Shown here piece by piece: positions 19,975-27,718 of a stretch of DNA of 64,000 bases. A program made the position numbers and the translations under genes. Below the pieces are notes generated by a model, which did no database searches, was not told the origin of the DNA, and saw only the letters and a program-made list of their open reading frames with translations. Each line of letters begins with the position of its first letter. Position 1 is the first letter of the stretch. The DNA comes from Jiulongibacter sp024742395 (GTDB taxonomy: Bacteria; Bacteroidota; Bacteroidia; Cytophagales; Spirosomataceae): NCBI GenBank assembly GCA_965249455.1, contig OZ252236.1, forward strand, positions 4,960,001-5,024,000. Reading direction: 5' to 3'.

Positions 19975-20754
19975 TTATAAAGCTCGGTCTAAATGGGTAT
20001 ATCCGCCATCTACAAAGAGCAATTGCCCGGTAGTATGACTAGATTTTTCTGACAAAAGAAAAGCAACCGTGTCGGCTATTTCATTTGCGGTAGTCATCCT
20101 GTTTTCCAACGGAATTTTTTCGGTAATAGCCTGAAGCTTCTGTTCCGGATTTGGTAGAGAACCAATCCACCTTTCGTAAAGCGGGGTGTAACACTCGGCC
20201 ACAATTACGGCGTTTACCCTGATAGAATATGGCAATAATTCTACGGCCCACTCTCTGGTGAGGGCATTTCTCCCACCATTTGCAGCGGCGTAGCCAGATG
20301 TGCCTCCTTGACCGGTAAATGAAGTTTTGGAACCAATGTTTACAATTGCCCCCTTGCTTTTTTTAAGTTCAGGAAGAGCATGGTGAGCCATGAGATAATA
20401 ATGCGTCAGATTGCGGTGAATAGAGGTGATAAAATCTTCATAATTTCCTGACTCCAGACCGATAGAGTCATTAACTCCGGCGTTATTCACTAAACCTTCA
20501 ATTCTGCCATATTTTGCCAAGGCAGCATCAACCGCATTTTTGCAATCATCGGGATTGGTAAGTTCTGCCATGGTGTATCCGGCTTGCCCGCCTAAATTTT
20601 CAATTTCTGAAACGGCGGCCGTTATAGTTTCCTCACTTCGTCCAACAATAAACGGGATTGCCCCTTCTCTTGCTAATGCATGACTGATACCCATACCAAT
20701 TCCTGATGAGCCTCCAGTCACGATGATAACTTTATCTTTCAGCTTTAAGTCCAT
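19975..20754 (-). CDS. SDR-family probable L-fucose dehydrogenase
   Basis: Predicted NAD(P)-dependent oxidation of L-fucose to L-fuconolactone. Rossmann motif TGGSSGIG, NNAG, Ser142 and Tyr155 are present and the C-terminus VDGGYTHLDRAL is like that of known L-fucose dehydrogenases. The usual catalytic Lys of YxxxK is Asn159 (YAAAN); the codon is AAT on the coding strand. Either this subfamily uses another proton relay or the enzyme has a different reaction. It is 259 aa and is packed between the FAH hydrolase (7 bp) and FucP (18 bp). A role at another sugar-oxidation step in the operon is the alternative. Confidence 0.75.
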   Translation of the reverse strand: MDLKLKDKVIIVTGGSSGIGMGISHALAREGAIPFIVGRSEETITAAVSEIENLGGQAGYTMAELTNPDDCKNAVDAALAKYGRIEGLVNNAGVNDSIGLESGNYEDFITSIHRNLTHYYLMAHHALPELKKSKGAIVNIGSKTSFTGQGGTSGYAAANGGRNALTREWAVELLPYSIRVNAVIVAECYTPLYERWIGSLPNPEQKLQAITEKIPLENRMTTANEIADTVAFLLSEKSSHTTGQLLFVDGGYTHLDRAL

Positions 20755-20761
20755 ATCAAAT

Positions 20762-21619
20762 TTATGCTTTGTACGCTACGGCTAATTGCTTCGAAGTACC
20801 TAAGCCATCAATACCCAACTCCACAACATCCCCGGCTTTCAAATACTTTGGTGGCTTAAAACCCAACCCTACGCCAAAAGGTGTACCCGTTGATATAATA
20901 TCGCCCGGAAGCAATGTCATAAACTGACTGAGGTATGCAACAACGTGTTTGACCCCAAAAATCATATCGTTCGTATTTGAGTCCTGAATCATTTCGCCGT
21001 TAAGACTCAACCATAACCTAAGATTTTGAGGATCTGAAATTTCATCTTTCGTGACCATAACCGGACCAAGCGGGGCGAAGGTATCATTGCTCTTTCCTTT
21101 CACCCACTGTCCGCCTCGCTCAATCTGAAATTCCCTTTCAGAATAATCATTATGCAGGGCGTAACCCGCCACGTAATCCATTGCATCTGCTTCGTTTATG
21201 TAGGATGCTTTTTTGCCAATAATCACGGCTAATTCAACTTCCCAATCGGTTTTATGAGAATTACGCGGAATAATTACATCATCATTAGGGCCACAAAGAG
21301 CAGTAGTAGATTTAAAGAAAACTACGGGTTCTGAGGGCACATCCATGCCTGATTCGGCGGCGTGTTTGGCGTAATTCAGACCGATGCAAACAATTTTGGA
21401 AGGTCTGGCAATGCAAGAACCTATCCGGGCACCGGCCGGAACTTCAGGGCAATTTTCGGCTTCGGTTGAAAGCCACTTTTCAAGCCGGTTCAGACCGTCA
21501 TTTTTGAAGAATTTTTCGTTGTAATCTTCTCCGAAAGCCGATACATCTATTCTCTTTCCGTTGCTTAATTCAACGGCTGGTTGTTCGTTTTCAAATTCGC
21601 CAAAGCGTAGTAATTTCAT
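20762..21619 (-). CDS. FAH-family hydrolase, probable 2,4-diketo-3-deoxy-L-fuconate hydrolase
   Basis: Fumarylacetoacetase-fold enzyme of 285 aa. The metal-binding acids lie in DWEVELAVIIG and HNDYSEREFQ, with the core IGLNYAKHAAE and LLPGDIISTGTPFGVG motifs. In non-phosphorylating fucose and rhamnose pathways this family splits the 2,4-diketo-3-deoxy acid into pyruvate and L-lactate; the neighbouring SDRs, dehydratase and lactate dehydrogenase fit exactly that step. The sequence alone supports only a beta-diketone C-C hydrolase of the FAH family; the substrate is inferred from the operon. Confidence 0.85.
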   Translation of the reverse strand: MKLLRFGEFENEQPAVELSNGKRIDVSAFGEDYNEKFFKNDGLNRLEKWLSTEAENCPEVPAGARIGSCIARPSKIVCIGLNYAKHAAESGMDVPSEPVVFFKSTTALCGPNDDVIIPRNSHKTDWEVELAVIIGKKASYINEADAMDYVAGYALHNDYSEREFQIERGGQWVKGKSNDTFAPLGPVMVTKDEISDPQNLRLWLSLNGEMIQDSNTNDMIFGVKHVVAYLSQFMTLLPGDIISTGTPFGVGLGFKPPKYLKAGDVVELGIDGLGTSKQLAVAYKA

Positions 21620-21627
21620 GTTTTTTT

Positions 21628-22404
21628 TTAATTATTAAGGTAAATAAATCCTCCATCTATCGGATAATCACAGCCTGATATAAAACCTGATTCTGAGGCA
21701 CAAAGGTATAAGGCTAAATAGGCAATTTCGTCAGGTAAGCCCATTCTGCCAATGGGCTGGGATTGTGATAATTTTTCGAAAGTTTCTTCCTCTTTTCCGG
21801 CAAAGTTTTTGGCAATAAAGCCATCAACAAAAGGCGTATGAACCCGGGCGGGCGAAATGCAATTACATCTGATATTATCTTTCAGGAAATCTTTGGCAAT
21901 TGACTGGGTCATGGATCGCACCGCTCCCTTAGACATGGAATAAGCGAATCTATCTGAAATGCCTACCGAAGAAGCCACCGACGCCATGTTCAAAATAACT
22001 CCGCCGCCATTGGCTTTCATTTTAGGAATAGCCGCGTGCACGCAATGATAAACCCCTTTTACATTAACATTTACAACTCGGTCAAAATCTGCTTCATTGG
22101 TGTTTTCAGCGTTACCAATGTGGGCAATTCCGGCGTTATTGACCAAAATATCCATACGGTCTATTTTACCAATAACCACTTTAACCTGGATGGAATCGCT
22201 AACGTCGCAGGCATGAACACTGATGTTTTGAGCCTCATTAATTGCTTCATCAAGCTGTTTTTGGGCCATTTCAACGTTCAGTTCTAGTACATGAACGCAA
22301 GCCCCTTGTTGCACAAACAGTTTGGTAATTGCCAGGCCGATTCCGCTTGCTCCACCGGTTACTACGGCGACTTTGTTGTGTAAACTGAATATCATATTTT
22401 TCAT
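21628..22404 (-). CDS. SDR-family probable 2-keto-3-deoxy-L-fuconate dehydrogenase
   Basis: NAD-dependent oxidation at C4 of the keto-deoxy acid, by operon logic. Complete SDR catalytic set: TGGASGIG, NNAG, the Ser region NMASVASS and YSMSK, so unlike its operon partner it keeps the YxxxK lysine. 258 aa. The ATG overlaps the stop of the dehydratase gene (ATGA), so the two are translationally coupled; an internal Met at residue 4 is an alternative start. The sugar-acid assignment comes from position between dehydratase and hydrolase. Confidence 0.8.
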   Translation of the reverse strand: MKNMIFSLHNKVAVVTGGASGIGLAITKLFVQQGACVHVLELNVEMAQKQLDEAINEAQNISVHACDVSDSIQVKVVIGKIDRMDILVNNAGIAHIGNAENTNEADFDRVVNVNVKGVYHCVHAAIPKMKANGGGVILNMASVASSVGISDRFAYSMSKGAVRSMTQSIAKDFLKDNIRCNCISPARVHTPFVDGFIAKNFAGKEEETFEKLSQSQPIGRMGLPDEIAYLALYLCASESGFISGCDYPIDGGFIYLNN

Positions 22405-24056
22405 AAATTAATCCCTTTTTGCCAGGGAATAAAATCGTCTTGTCCCAAGATTTGGGCTTTCGTTTGAAATTCGCCGCTGGCCAATTTTATGCAATAGTCA
22501 AGTAGTTCTTCGGCCGTTTGCTCTATTGTTTTATCACCTTCTATTATAGCTCCACAGTCGAAATCAATAATATCAGGCATTTTATTTGCCAATTTTGTGT
22601 TAGTTGACACTTTAACAACCGGGCAGATTGGGTTTCCGGTAGGTGTGCCTAATCCGGTGGTAAAAAGAATAATTGTTGCCCCGGCGGCGGTTTTTCCGGT
22701 AGTTGCCAAGACGTCATTTCCGGGCGTACAAACTAAATGCAAACCCGGTTCTTTGGCGGTTTCGGTATAATCCAGCACATCAACAATCGGAGCTGTGCCC
22801 CCCTTTTTGGCCGCACCGGCCGATTTGATTGCATCGGTAATTAACCCATCTTTAATATTCCCAAACGAGGGGTTCATATCGAAACTTTCGCCGAAGCTTT
22901 TTGCCAGATCGGCGTAGTTCCGCATCAACGTTTCAAATTTTTGGGCCTTTTCCTCCGTCGCACAGCGGTTAATCAATTCTTGTTCAACTCCACAAAGTTC
23001 AGGAAACTCAGCTAAGTAAGTTTTTCCGCCCAAAGCCACTACCAAATCTGATAAATGCCCTAAAACAGGGTTGGCAGAAATTCCCGAAAAGCCATCTGAC
23101 CCACCACATTTTAAACCAATGTTTAATTTGGAAAGCGGGGCAGGTTGCCGGGTTAATTTATTGATTTCGATGAGTTCGCTGAACGTTTCTTTGATAGCCG
23201 CCGAAAGCATCTCGAACTCAGTACCGAAGGTTTGCTGATCGTAGTATAATATTGTTTTATCAAACCGCGGGTTTCGCTGCTTAATCGCCTCTATCAAATC
23301 GCTCAGTTGCGTTTTCTGGCAACCCAAACTCAAAACGGTGATTCCGGCAACATTGGCATTGTTGGCATAAGCAGCAAAAAGAGCCGCTAATCTATCCGAA
23401 TCTGAGTTTGCACCGCCGCAACCCATTTCGTGAGTCAAGAATTTTACACCATCAATATTTTGAAAGTACCTTTCAGATAGATGAGATTCATTAGGCTTGC
23501 CGGGTTGGTAATTCTGAATTTCTTCGATTTTACCCGAGTCTTTCAATTTTACTAAATCCTGCACTTGCTTTAAGTAAATATCAGGAAAAGCGTAGCCAAG
23601 AGCTTTATCAAACGCATCTTTCAGTTTCAGGATATTCCGGTTCTCGCAAAAAACAAGCGGAATTACCAACCAATAATTTGCCGTTCCCACTTGCCCATCA
23701 GAACGTGGATACCCCATAAAAGTTCTGCCCTCCCATTTGCTTACATCCGGAGCCTGCCACACGTCTTGAGCAACCCGTTTTTTCACCGAAAAATCTTCCG
23801 ATTCATGCTTCAGATTAAACGTAGTAATTTGCTCTCCTCTTAAAATCTGCTGACTGGCTTTACCCACTTTTACGCCATACATCATTACCGTATCTCCCGC
23901 ATTCAGATCTTCGGTTACAAATTTATGTTTTGCCGCAATTGCTTTGGGTAAAACGTATTTTTCACCGTTGAATTCTATGCATTCCTGTGCTTCTAAATCG
24001 CGAAGGGCAACGATAAGATTATCTGAAGGATTTACCTTTAATACCTTGTTTTTCAT
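22401..24056 (-). CDS. UxaA/altronate-dehydratase-family enzyme, probable L-fuconate dehydratase
   Basis: Predicted iron-dependent sugar-acid dehydratase making 2-keto-3-deoxy-L-fuconate. Residues 1-95 form the small SAF-like domain and the rest is the large UxaA domain, with Cys-rich motifs EMGCGGANSDSDR, LSLGCQKTQ and GLKCGGSDGFSG as likely metal ligands; 551 aa is a full-length two-domain fusion. In Campylobacter jejuni the fucose locus uses the split form of this family, whereas Xanthomonas uses an enolase-superfamily fuconate dehydratase. First gene of the operon, divergent from an araC gene. Confidence 0.82.
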   Translation of the reverse strand: MKNKVLKVNPSDNLIVALRDLEAQECIEFNGEKYVLPKAIAAKHKFVTEDLNAGDTVMMYGVKVGKASQQILRGEQITTFNLKHESEDFSVKKRVAQDVWQAPDVSKWEGRTFMGYPRSDGQVGTANYWLVIPLVFCENRNILKLKDAFDKALGYAFPDIYLKQVQDLVKLKDSGKIEEIQNYQPGKPNESHLSERYFQNIDGVKFLTHEMGCGGANSDSDRLAALFAAYANNANVAGITVLSLGCQKTQLSDLIEAIKQRNPRFDKTILYYDQQTFGTEFEMLSAAIKETFSELIEINKLTRQPAPLSKLNIGLKCGGSDGFSGISANPVLGHLSDLVVALGGKTYLAEFPELCGVEQELINRCATEEKAQKFETLMRNYADLAKSFGESFDMNPSFGNIKDGLITDAIKSAGAAKKGGTAPIVDVLDYTETAKEPGLHLVCTPGNDVLATTGKTAAGATIILFTTGLGTPTGNPICPVVKVSTNTKLANKMPDIIDFDCGAIIEGDKTIEQTAEELLDYCIKLASGEFQTKAQILGQDDFIPWQKGINL

Positions 24057-24176
24057 GTATTTAATAAACCTAAAATCAAACTAAACAAAGTATAAATTCC
24101 ACCAGTTATAAGAATCAATACTTAATAAAGTACAAAATCATATTGCAAAAGAACATGGTTGTCAAACACGGTTTTT

Positions 24177-24208
24177 ATGAAATATTACAGAATACTGATG
24201 AAATATTA
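24177..24208. promoter_or_regulatory. Direct repeat ATGAAATATTA x2, 21-bp pitch, candidate AraC operator
   Basis: Exact 11-bp repeats at 24177-24187 and 24198-24208, two helical turns apart, in the 188-bp region between the fucose operon and the divergent AraC-family gene. Tandem half-sites on one DNA face are the usual binding mode of AraC proteins. Which gene is controlled is inferred only. Confidence 0.5.
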
Positions 24209-24244
24209 TCAATTTTACAATTACCTACTTAATACATATTCAAT

Positions 24245-25114
24245 ATGCAGGCCATTTTAAGGAAAATAGACTCAAATGATGAAAATTCATTTGTAGTTCG
24301 AACTGATAAATTCTCCCACTTTTATAACAAATGGCATTTTCATCCCGAACTTGAGCTAACGCACATTATTTGCGGAAAAGGAAACCGTTTTGTTGGGGAT
24401 AGTATCGAGTTTTTTGAAGATGGAGATTTGGTCATGATTGGAGCCAACCTTCCCCATGTATGGAAAAACGACATCAGTTATTTTGAAGATAGAGATAAGC
24501 AAATGGCAATGGCCAATGTAATTCAATTTCTACCTGATTTCTTCGGTGAAACTTTTTTGCAATTGAGGGAATTAGAAAATATAAGACTGTTATTTGAAAG
24601 AGTCAAACTAGGCTTGAAGATTGAAGGGAATACGAAGGAGTTAGTTATCGAGTTGATGCTACAAATAGTTGAAACCAAGAATAAATTAAAAAGGCTCTGT
24701 AAGCTACTCGAAATACTTGAAATCATCGCAGTTTCTGATACTGTAACTTCATTAAGCAGCAAAGGTTTTGTAGATGCCTATCAAAAATTTGATACTCAGA
24801 AAATCAATGATGTATATGAATTCACACTAAACCAATACCATAGAAAAATTTTTATTATTGAAACAGCATCAGTGGCCAATATGTCTGTGCCCAACTTTTG
24901 CAAATATTTTAAGAGTAGAACTCAAAAAACATACATCCAATTCTTAACGGAAGTAAGAATTGGTTTTGCCTGCCGTATGCTGATTGAGGATAAAAAAAGT
25001 ATTCAGCAAATTGCCTTTGATTGTGGCTTCCATAATCTCTCAAATTTTAATAGAAGCTTCAAACTAATAAAAAAAATGAAGCCTATTGAGTTCAAAAATA
25101 GTTTCGCGTTGTAA
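24245..25114 (+). CDS. AraC-family transcriptional regulator, cupin sensor
   Basis: Residues ~20-130 form a cupin-like effector domain (HFHPELELTHIICGKGNRFVGDSIEFFEDGDLVMIG, spread across two strands), and the C-terminal ~100 residues carry the two AraC HTHs, ending IQQIAFDCGFHNLSNFNRSFK. 289 aa is typical. It is divergently transcribed from the fucose operon with direct repeats between them, so it probably senses a sugar or pathway intermediate and controls that operon. It could alternatively regulate the SusCD locus. Confidence 0.9.
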   Translation: MQAILRKIDSNDENSFVVRTDKFSHFYNKWHFHPELELTHIICGKGNRFVGDSIEFFEDGDLVMIGANLPHVWKNDISYFEDRDKQMAMANVIQFLPDFFGETFLQLRELENIRLLFERVKLGLKIEGNTKELVIELMLQIVETKNKLKRLCKLLEILEIIAVSDTVTSLSSKGFVDAYQKFDTQKINDVYEFTLNQYHRKIFIIETASVANMSVPNFCKYFKSRTQKTYIQFLTEVRIGFACRMLIEDKKSIQQIAFDCGFHNLSNFNRSFKLIKKMKPIEFKNSFAL

Positions 25115-25523
25115 ACTATTAAGGTTATTTATTTAAATAACCTGAAACTTAATTAAGCCATTGATTATTAAATATTAAAGCCTCAAAATTACTGCCATAA
25201 TTACATTTACCACTGCTTTTTAAGGATCTGTCGGGCACAAAATAAAGGATGTTATATATACTCCTCAAAAAGGAAGGCTATGTTCATAATAAGTAATCTT
25301 TTTTGTCGGCCTATAAGAGGAAATCATTGGCGTTTCTTCTTTCACAATTCTTCCTCTTTCGCTTCAACAGTCTGCCACGCTTGCGGAAAATAATATTTTT
25401 TGTTTTTGTTAACTTATTTTGAGATTGGTCAGCTCCTTTTGCTATGATATTAAGTAAAAGTCAGAAACCTCACCAACTGAAGGCGAAGATCTACCCACCT
25501 GCTGGTTTATACCTTTAAGAGAT
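25115..25523. other. 409-bp intergenic region between convergent genes
   Basis: Holds a weak hairpin just after the araC stop (25122-25143: AGGTTATTT, ATTT loop, AAATAACCT; no T-run). Otherwise nothing recognised; no coding pattern on either strand. It marks the edge between the sugar locus and the accessory region. Confidence 0.5.
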
Positions 25524-26483
25524 TTATTCAACCATTTCCCCTTCATTTATGGTTTTTATACGTTCAGTAATGAGTTTTTTATAGGCTTCTTTGCGATCAT
25601 GAGAAAGAAAAGAAATATCAATCAATTCCTGAGCTTTGGGGAGCCAGTTTGCTAATCTTTTATATACTCCATTCATTTGTTTATCGTTGAGTTTCAAGAG
25701 CTTCCCCAGCCTGTCAAAGTATCCCTTATTGAAATTTCGTTTTTTACCCCCCAGTATTAAAGCCAGATCATCTTTATCTTTAGGTAATACCAGTTTCACA
25801 TTTAAAAGATCATAGAATGGTGAAAGCACCCAGCCCATGGGAGATAGGAACATAGAGAAATTTTTCAGGTGCATATCGTTATTCCCTATGACAAAATTGA
25901 AGGCGTTTACCTCAAAAAAACGTAGTTTATCATAAAGGGTGTTAACCGATAAATCGCCTATGGTTTTACCTAAGGTTTCTGTATTGCCTTTGTATTTATC
26001 TTCCAGCTCCAGAATCTGCATGAAATCAATCATGTGATTTTTAGTACCATCCTCGTTCCGGTCAATTCTTTTGGTAATAAAGCAGAGTTCACCAGATGAG
26101 AGTCGAATCATATTCGCCGGTACAATATCTAATTTTAGCAGCGAAGCCAGCTTCATTGAAAGATGCTCGTTTTCGGGCATCTGTGGGTATTCGGTATTCT
26201 GAGGTTTCAAGATGTATTGACCGGCCAGGGCACCCATGATGGTTAGTCTGCTCTGCTGCCCTTTTCCAAGTTCATTTTTTATCCAACCAAGTGACAATTT
26301 CGGCTGAACACCTGGTATAGTTATAGACTGCTCTGCTGCCTCTTTGGCAAGTTTTTCCATTTCCTGTAAACGGTATGGCAAAGCCGGAGCTTCAGAAGTA
26401 CCATAAAATGCTTTTATACATTTTGGATGATAGTCTATTTGCCCTTCTTTAAGCTCCTTATAGCAGTACAGGCATCTATTCAT
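25524..26483 (-). CDS. HipA/HipT-like kinase toxin (C-terminal kinase subunit of a split HipA)
   Basis: Serine/threonine kinase core of a HipA-type toxin; known members phosphorylate aminoacyl-tRNA synthetases. A small zinc-finger-like N-terminus (C4xxC7, H19, C22) precedes the loop SITIPGVQPK (53-62), where HipA/HipT are autophosphorylated and gate ATP. Lys93 in YILKPQ, the catalytic loop GNNDMHLKN (Asp203, Asn208) and the metal Asp225 in PFYDLL are intact, so it appears active. 319 aa; lacks the N-subdomain 1, which is a separate overlapping gene upstream. Order antitoxin, N-subdomain, kinase equals that of HipBST systems. The target is unknown. Confidence 0.88.
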   Translation of the reverse strand: MNRCLYCYKELKEGQIDYHPKCIKAFYGTSEAPALPYRLQEMEKLAKEAAEQSITIPGVQPKLSLGWIKNELGKGQQSRLTIMGALAGQYILKPQNTEYPQMPENEHLSMKLASLLKLDIVPANMIRLSSGELCFITKRIDRNEDGTKNHMIDFMQILELEDKYKGNTETLGKTIGDLSVNTLYDKLRFFEVNAFNFVIGNNDMHLKNFSMFLSPMGWVLSPFYDLLNVKLVLPKDKDDLALILGGKKRNFNKGYFDRLGKLLKLNDKQMNGVYKRLANWLPKAQELIDISFLSHDRKEAYKKLITERIKTINEGEMVE

Positions 26484-26811
26484 CAGTGTCAGAGTTTAAA
26501 GGATGAACAGTTACAGCACCAATGGCATTCTGACAGCAAGCCAGCAGCAGGCCCATGCGATCATTCTTATTTATTTTCCAGCTTTCAGCAGCAATGTTTA
26601 ACAGCCAGCCCTCTGGAATAAGTCCATCGAAAAATGGGAAGAGTCTTTTACTTATGTAGGGTCTTGAATTCACAGGCATATTAAAAGTGATAAACTGCCC
26701 GGGAAATTCTTTCACGTACTGTGTGTCATACTCAAAGAGGTATTCACCATTATCATCTTCTGTGATAAGGCCAGCTTTGATGTTATTATATTTTACGATG
26801 CCCTGTCTCAT
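26476..26811 (-). CDS. HipA N-terminal-domain protein (HipS-like)
   Basis: 111 aa equal to the N-subdomain 1 of full-length HipA (GEYLFEYDTQYV, PGQFITFNMPV, LFPFFDGLIPEGWLL). In HipBST of E. coli O127 the equivalent HipS neutralises the kinase, so this may be the true antitoxin while the HTH protein mainly represses. It overlaps the kinase gene by 8 bp and the HTH gene by 4 bp (ATGA), giving strict coupling. The split is not a frameshift scar: both overlaps are compact, each subunit has its own start, and the kinase carries an extra zinc-finger-like head. Confidence 0.85.
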   Translation of the reverse strand: MRQGIVKYNNIKAGLITEDDNGEYLFEYDTQYVKEFPGQFITFNMPVNSRPYISKRLFPFFDGLIPEGWLLNIAAESWKINKNDRMGLLLACCQNAIGAVTVHPLNSDTDE

Positions 26812-27005
26812 TCTGCTTTGATGGGCCCAAGTAGGTGACCAAACATCTGTAAAATCTGATTTACTTTAGAAACACTGAGGTTATCTTTACGCTGTTCTAT
26901 TTTTCTGACTACTGTAAGTGCCACACCCGCCTTTTCTGCCAGCTCTTCCTGAGTAAGGTCCAGCTGCTTTCTTCGGGCTTTTACAAAGTCGGCTAATTCT
27001 TTCAT
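26808..27005 (-). CDS. HipB/Y4mF-like XRE antitoxin-repressor
   Basis: 65-residue HTH protein starting MKELADFVKARRKQLDLTQ, with the XRE HTH (TQEELAEKAGVALTVVRKIEQ) and a short C-terminal tail. The frame extends 7 codons upstream to a TTG, but the ATG at 27005 gives the family's normal N-terminus and places the first operator just outside the coding region. It likely dimerises on the three TTATATGC-type sites upstream and represses the module. The stop overlaps the next start as ATGA. Confidence 0.88.
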   Translation of the reverse strand: MKELADFVKARRKQLDLTQEELAEKAGVALTVVRKIEQRKDNLSVSKVNQILQMFGHLLGPIKAE

Positions 27006-27006
27006 A

Positions 27007-27026
27007 TTATATGCATTTACATACAA
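27007..27026. promoter_or_regulatory. hip operator-like site 1
   Basis: TTATATGC, 4 nt, ACATACAA: left arm exact, right arm 6 of 8 against site 2. It abuts the hipB start codon. Confidence 0.5.
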
Positions 27027-27046
27027 TTATAAGAAAAATATTTAAT

Positions 27047-27066
27047 TTATATGCAAAGGCATATAA
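27047..27066. promoter_or_regulatory. hip operator-like site 2 (perfect palindrome)
   Basis: TTATATGC-AAAG-GCATATAA, perfect 8-bp arms, 40 bp from sites 1 and 3; the best candidate HipB operator. Confidence 0.65.
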
Positions 27067-27086
27067 TAATTTATAATTATGTAATA

Positions 27087-27106
27087 TTATATGCAATTAG
27101 ATATAG
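27087..27106. promoter_or_regulatory. hip operator-like site 3
   Basis: TTATATGC-AATT-AGATATAG: exact left arm and 5 of 8 right-arm matches to site 2, again at 40-bp pitch. Confidence 0.45.
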
Positions 27107-27233
27107 TACGGAATATTTTTACGACCTAAACTGTTGCATTCCCTAAAATTCGGTCAGATTAAAGGCAGAAAATTAACAAACCATTTATTATTCGGTCACT
27201 TTTAATCTAAAGCCAAATCAATACATTTGATTT

Positions 27234-27398
27234 TCACAACAAATCTCCCAAATATTGTCTTGCCTTATCTTCTTCAAAAGAGCCTAGGAAGGCTTCCGTC
27301 GTAGCTAAATTAGAATGACCTAAAGATTGAAAAATAAAAGCCACTGGAGCTTCACTTCTTAATAGAATTGTTGCAAAACTATGACGTGCGATAAATAG
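27234..27398 (-). pseudogene. Tyrosine recombinase/integrase C-terminal remnant
   Basis: About 54 codons matching the end of a phage-type integrase: IARHSFATILLRSEAPV, then FQSLGHSNLATTEAFLGSF. The Arg-His box and LGH box are readable, but the position of the nucleophilic Tyr is Phe (EAFLGSF, codon TTC) and everything N-terminal is missing. It points to a decayed mobile element beside the hip module. Its 5' end coincides with a 13-bp inverted repeat shared with the IS remnant at 27467. Confidence 0.75.
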
Positions 27399-27535
27399 GA
27401 TCAAGTCAAAAAGATGTGGAGGACTGAGTAATTTCTGAGCTTTGTGAAAAGAGAAGAAATTAAGCTATCGAAACATCAATTGAGCTACTGAAGTTGTTTC
27501 TACCATCTCTATTGGTAGAGAATTTTGACTTGATC
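27399..27535. repeat. 13-bp perfect inverted repeat joining integrase and IS remnants
   Basis: GATCAAGTCAAAA at 27399-27411 and TTTTGACTTGATC at 27523-27535, 111 bp apart. The right copy is inside the IS remnant (codes FDLI); the left copy is at the point where integrase similarity stops, so it may be a rearrangement scar. Confidence 0.5.
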
Positions 27536-27712
27536 TGGTCTGAGCGTCTTGAAAAGGACGAAGTTCTGCACCGTTATTTTGAAGAGAAAGCAGAAATACC
27601 TGCTGAATTCAGACATTTAAAACTCCATTCTACGGGTTTCTATCCGGAAGCTACCCAGTAGGATTTTCAACACTGCGGTTTTAAGGTGTAACTGTATATC
27701 AAACGGCCTTAA
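27467..27712 (+). pseudogene. ISAon1-like transposase N-region remnant
   Basis: Reads ETSIELLKLFLPSLLVENFD, then EKDEVLHRYFEEKAEIP and GFYPEATQ, followed by an in-frame TAG, DFQHCGFKV, TAA and LYIKRP. This matches, from memory, the short N-region protein of ISAon1-family insertion sequences (..QDFPxRGKxVYLxIKRR) with two nonsense codons and no catalytic part. No start codon remains. It is an old, dead insertion sequence fragment. Confidence 0.65.
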
Positions 27713-27718
27713 AAACAA

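Noticed and set aside
27006..27026. TTG start adding seven residues to the HipB-like protein
   Set aside because: The ATG at 27005 gives the usual family N-terminus and the extra codons lie in operator site 1.
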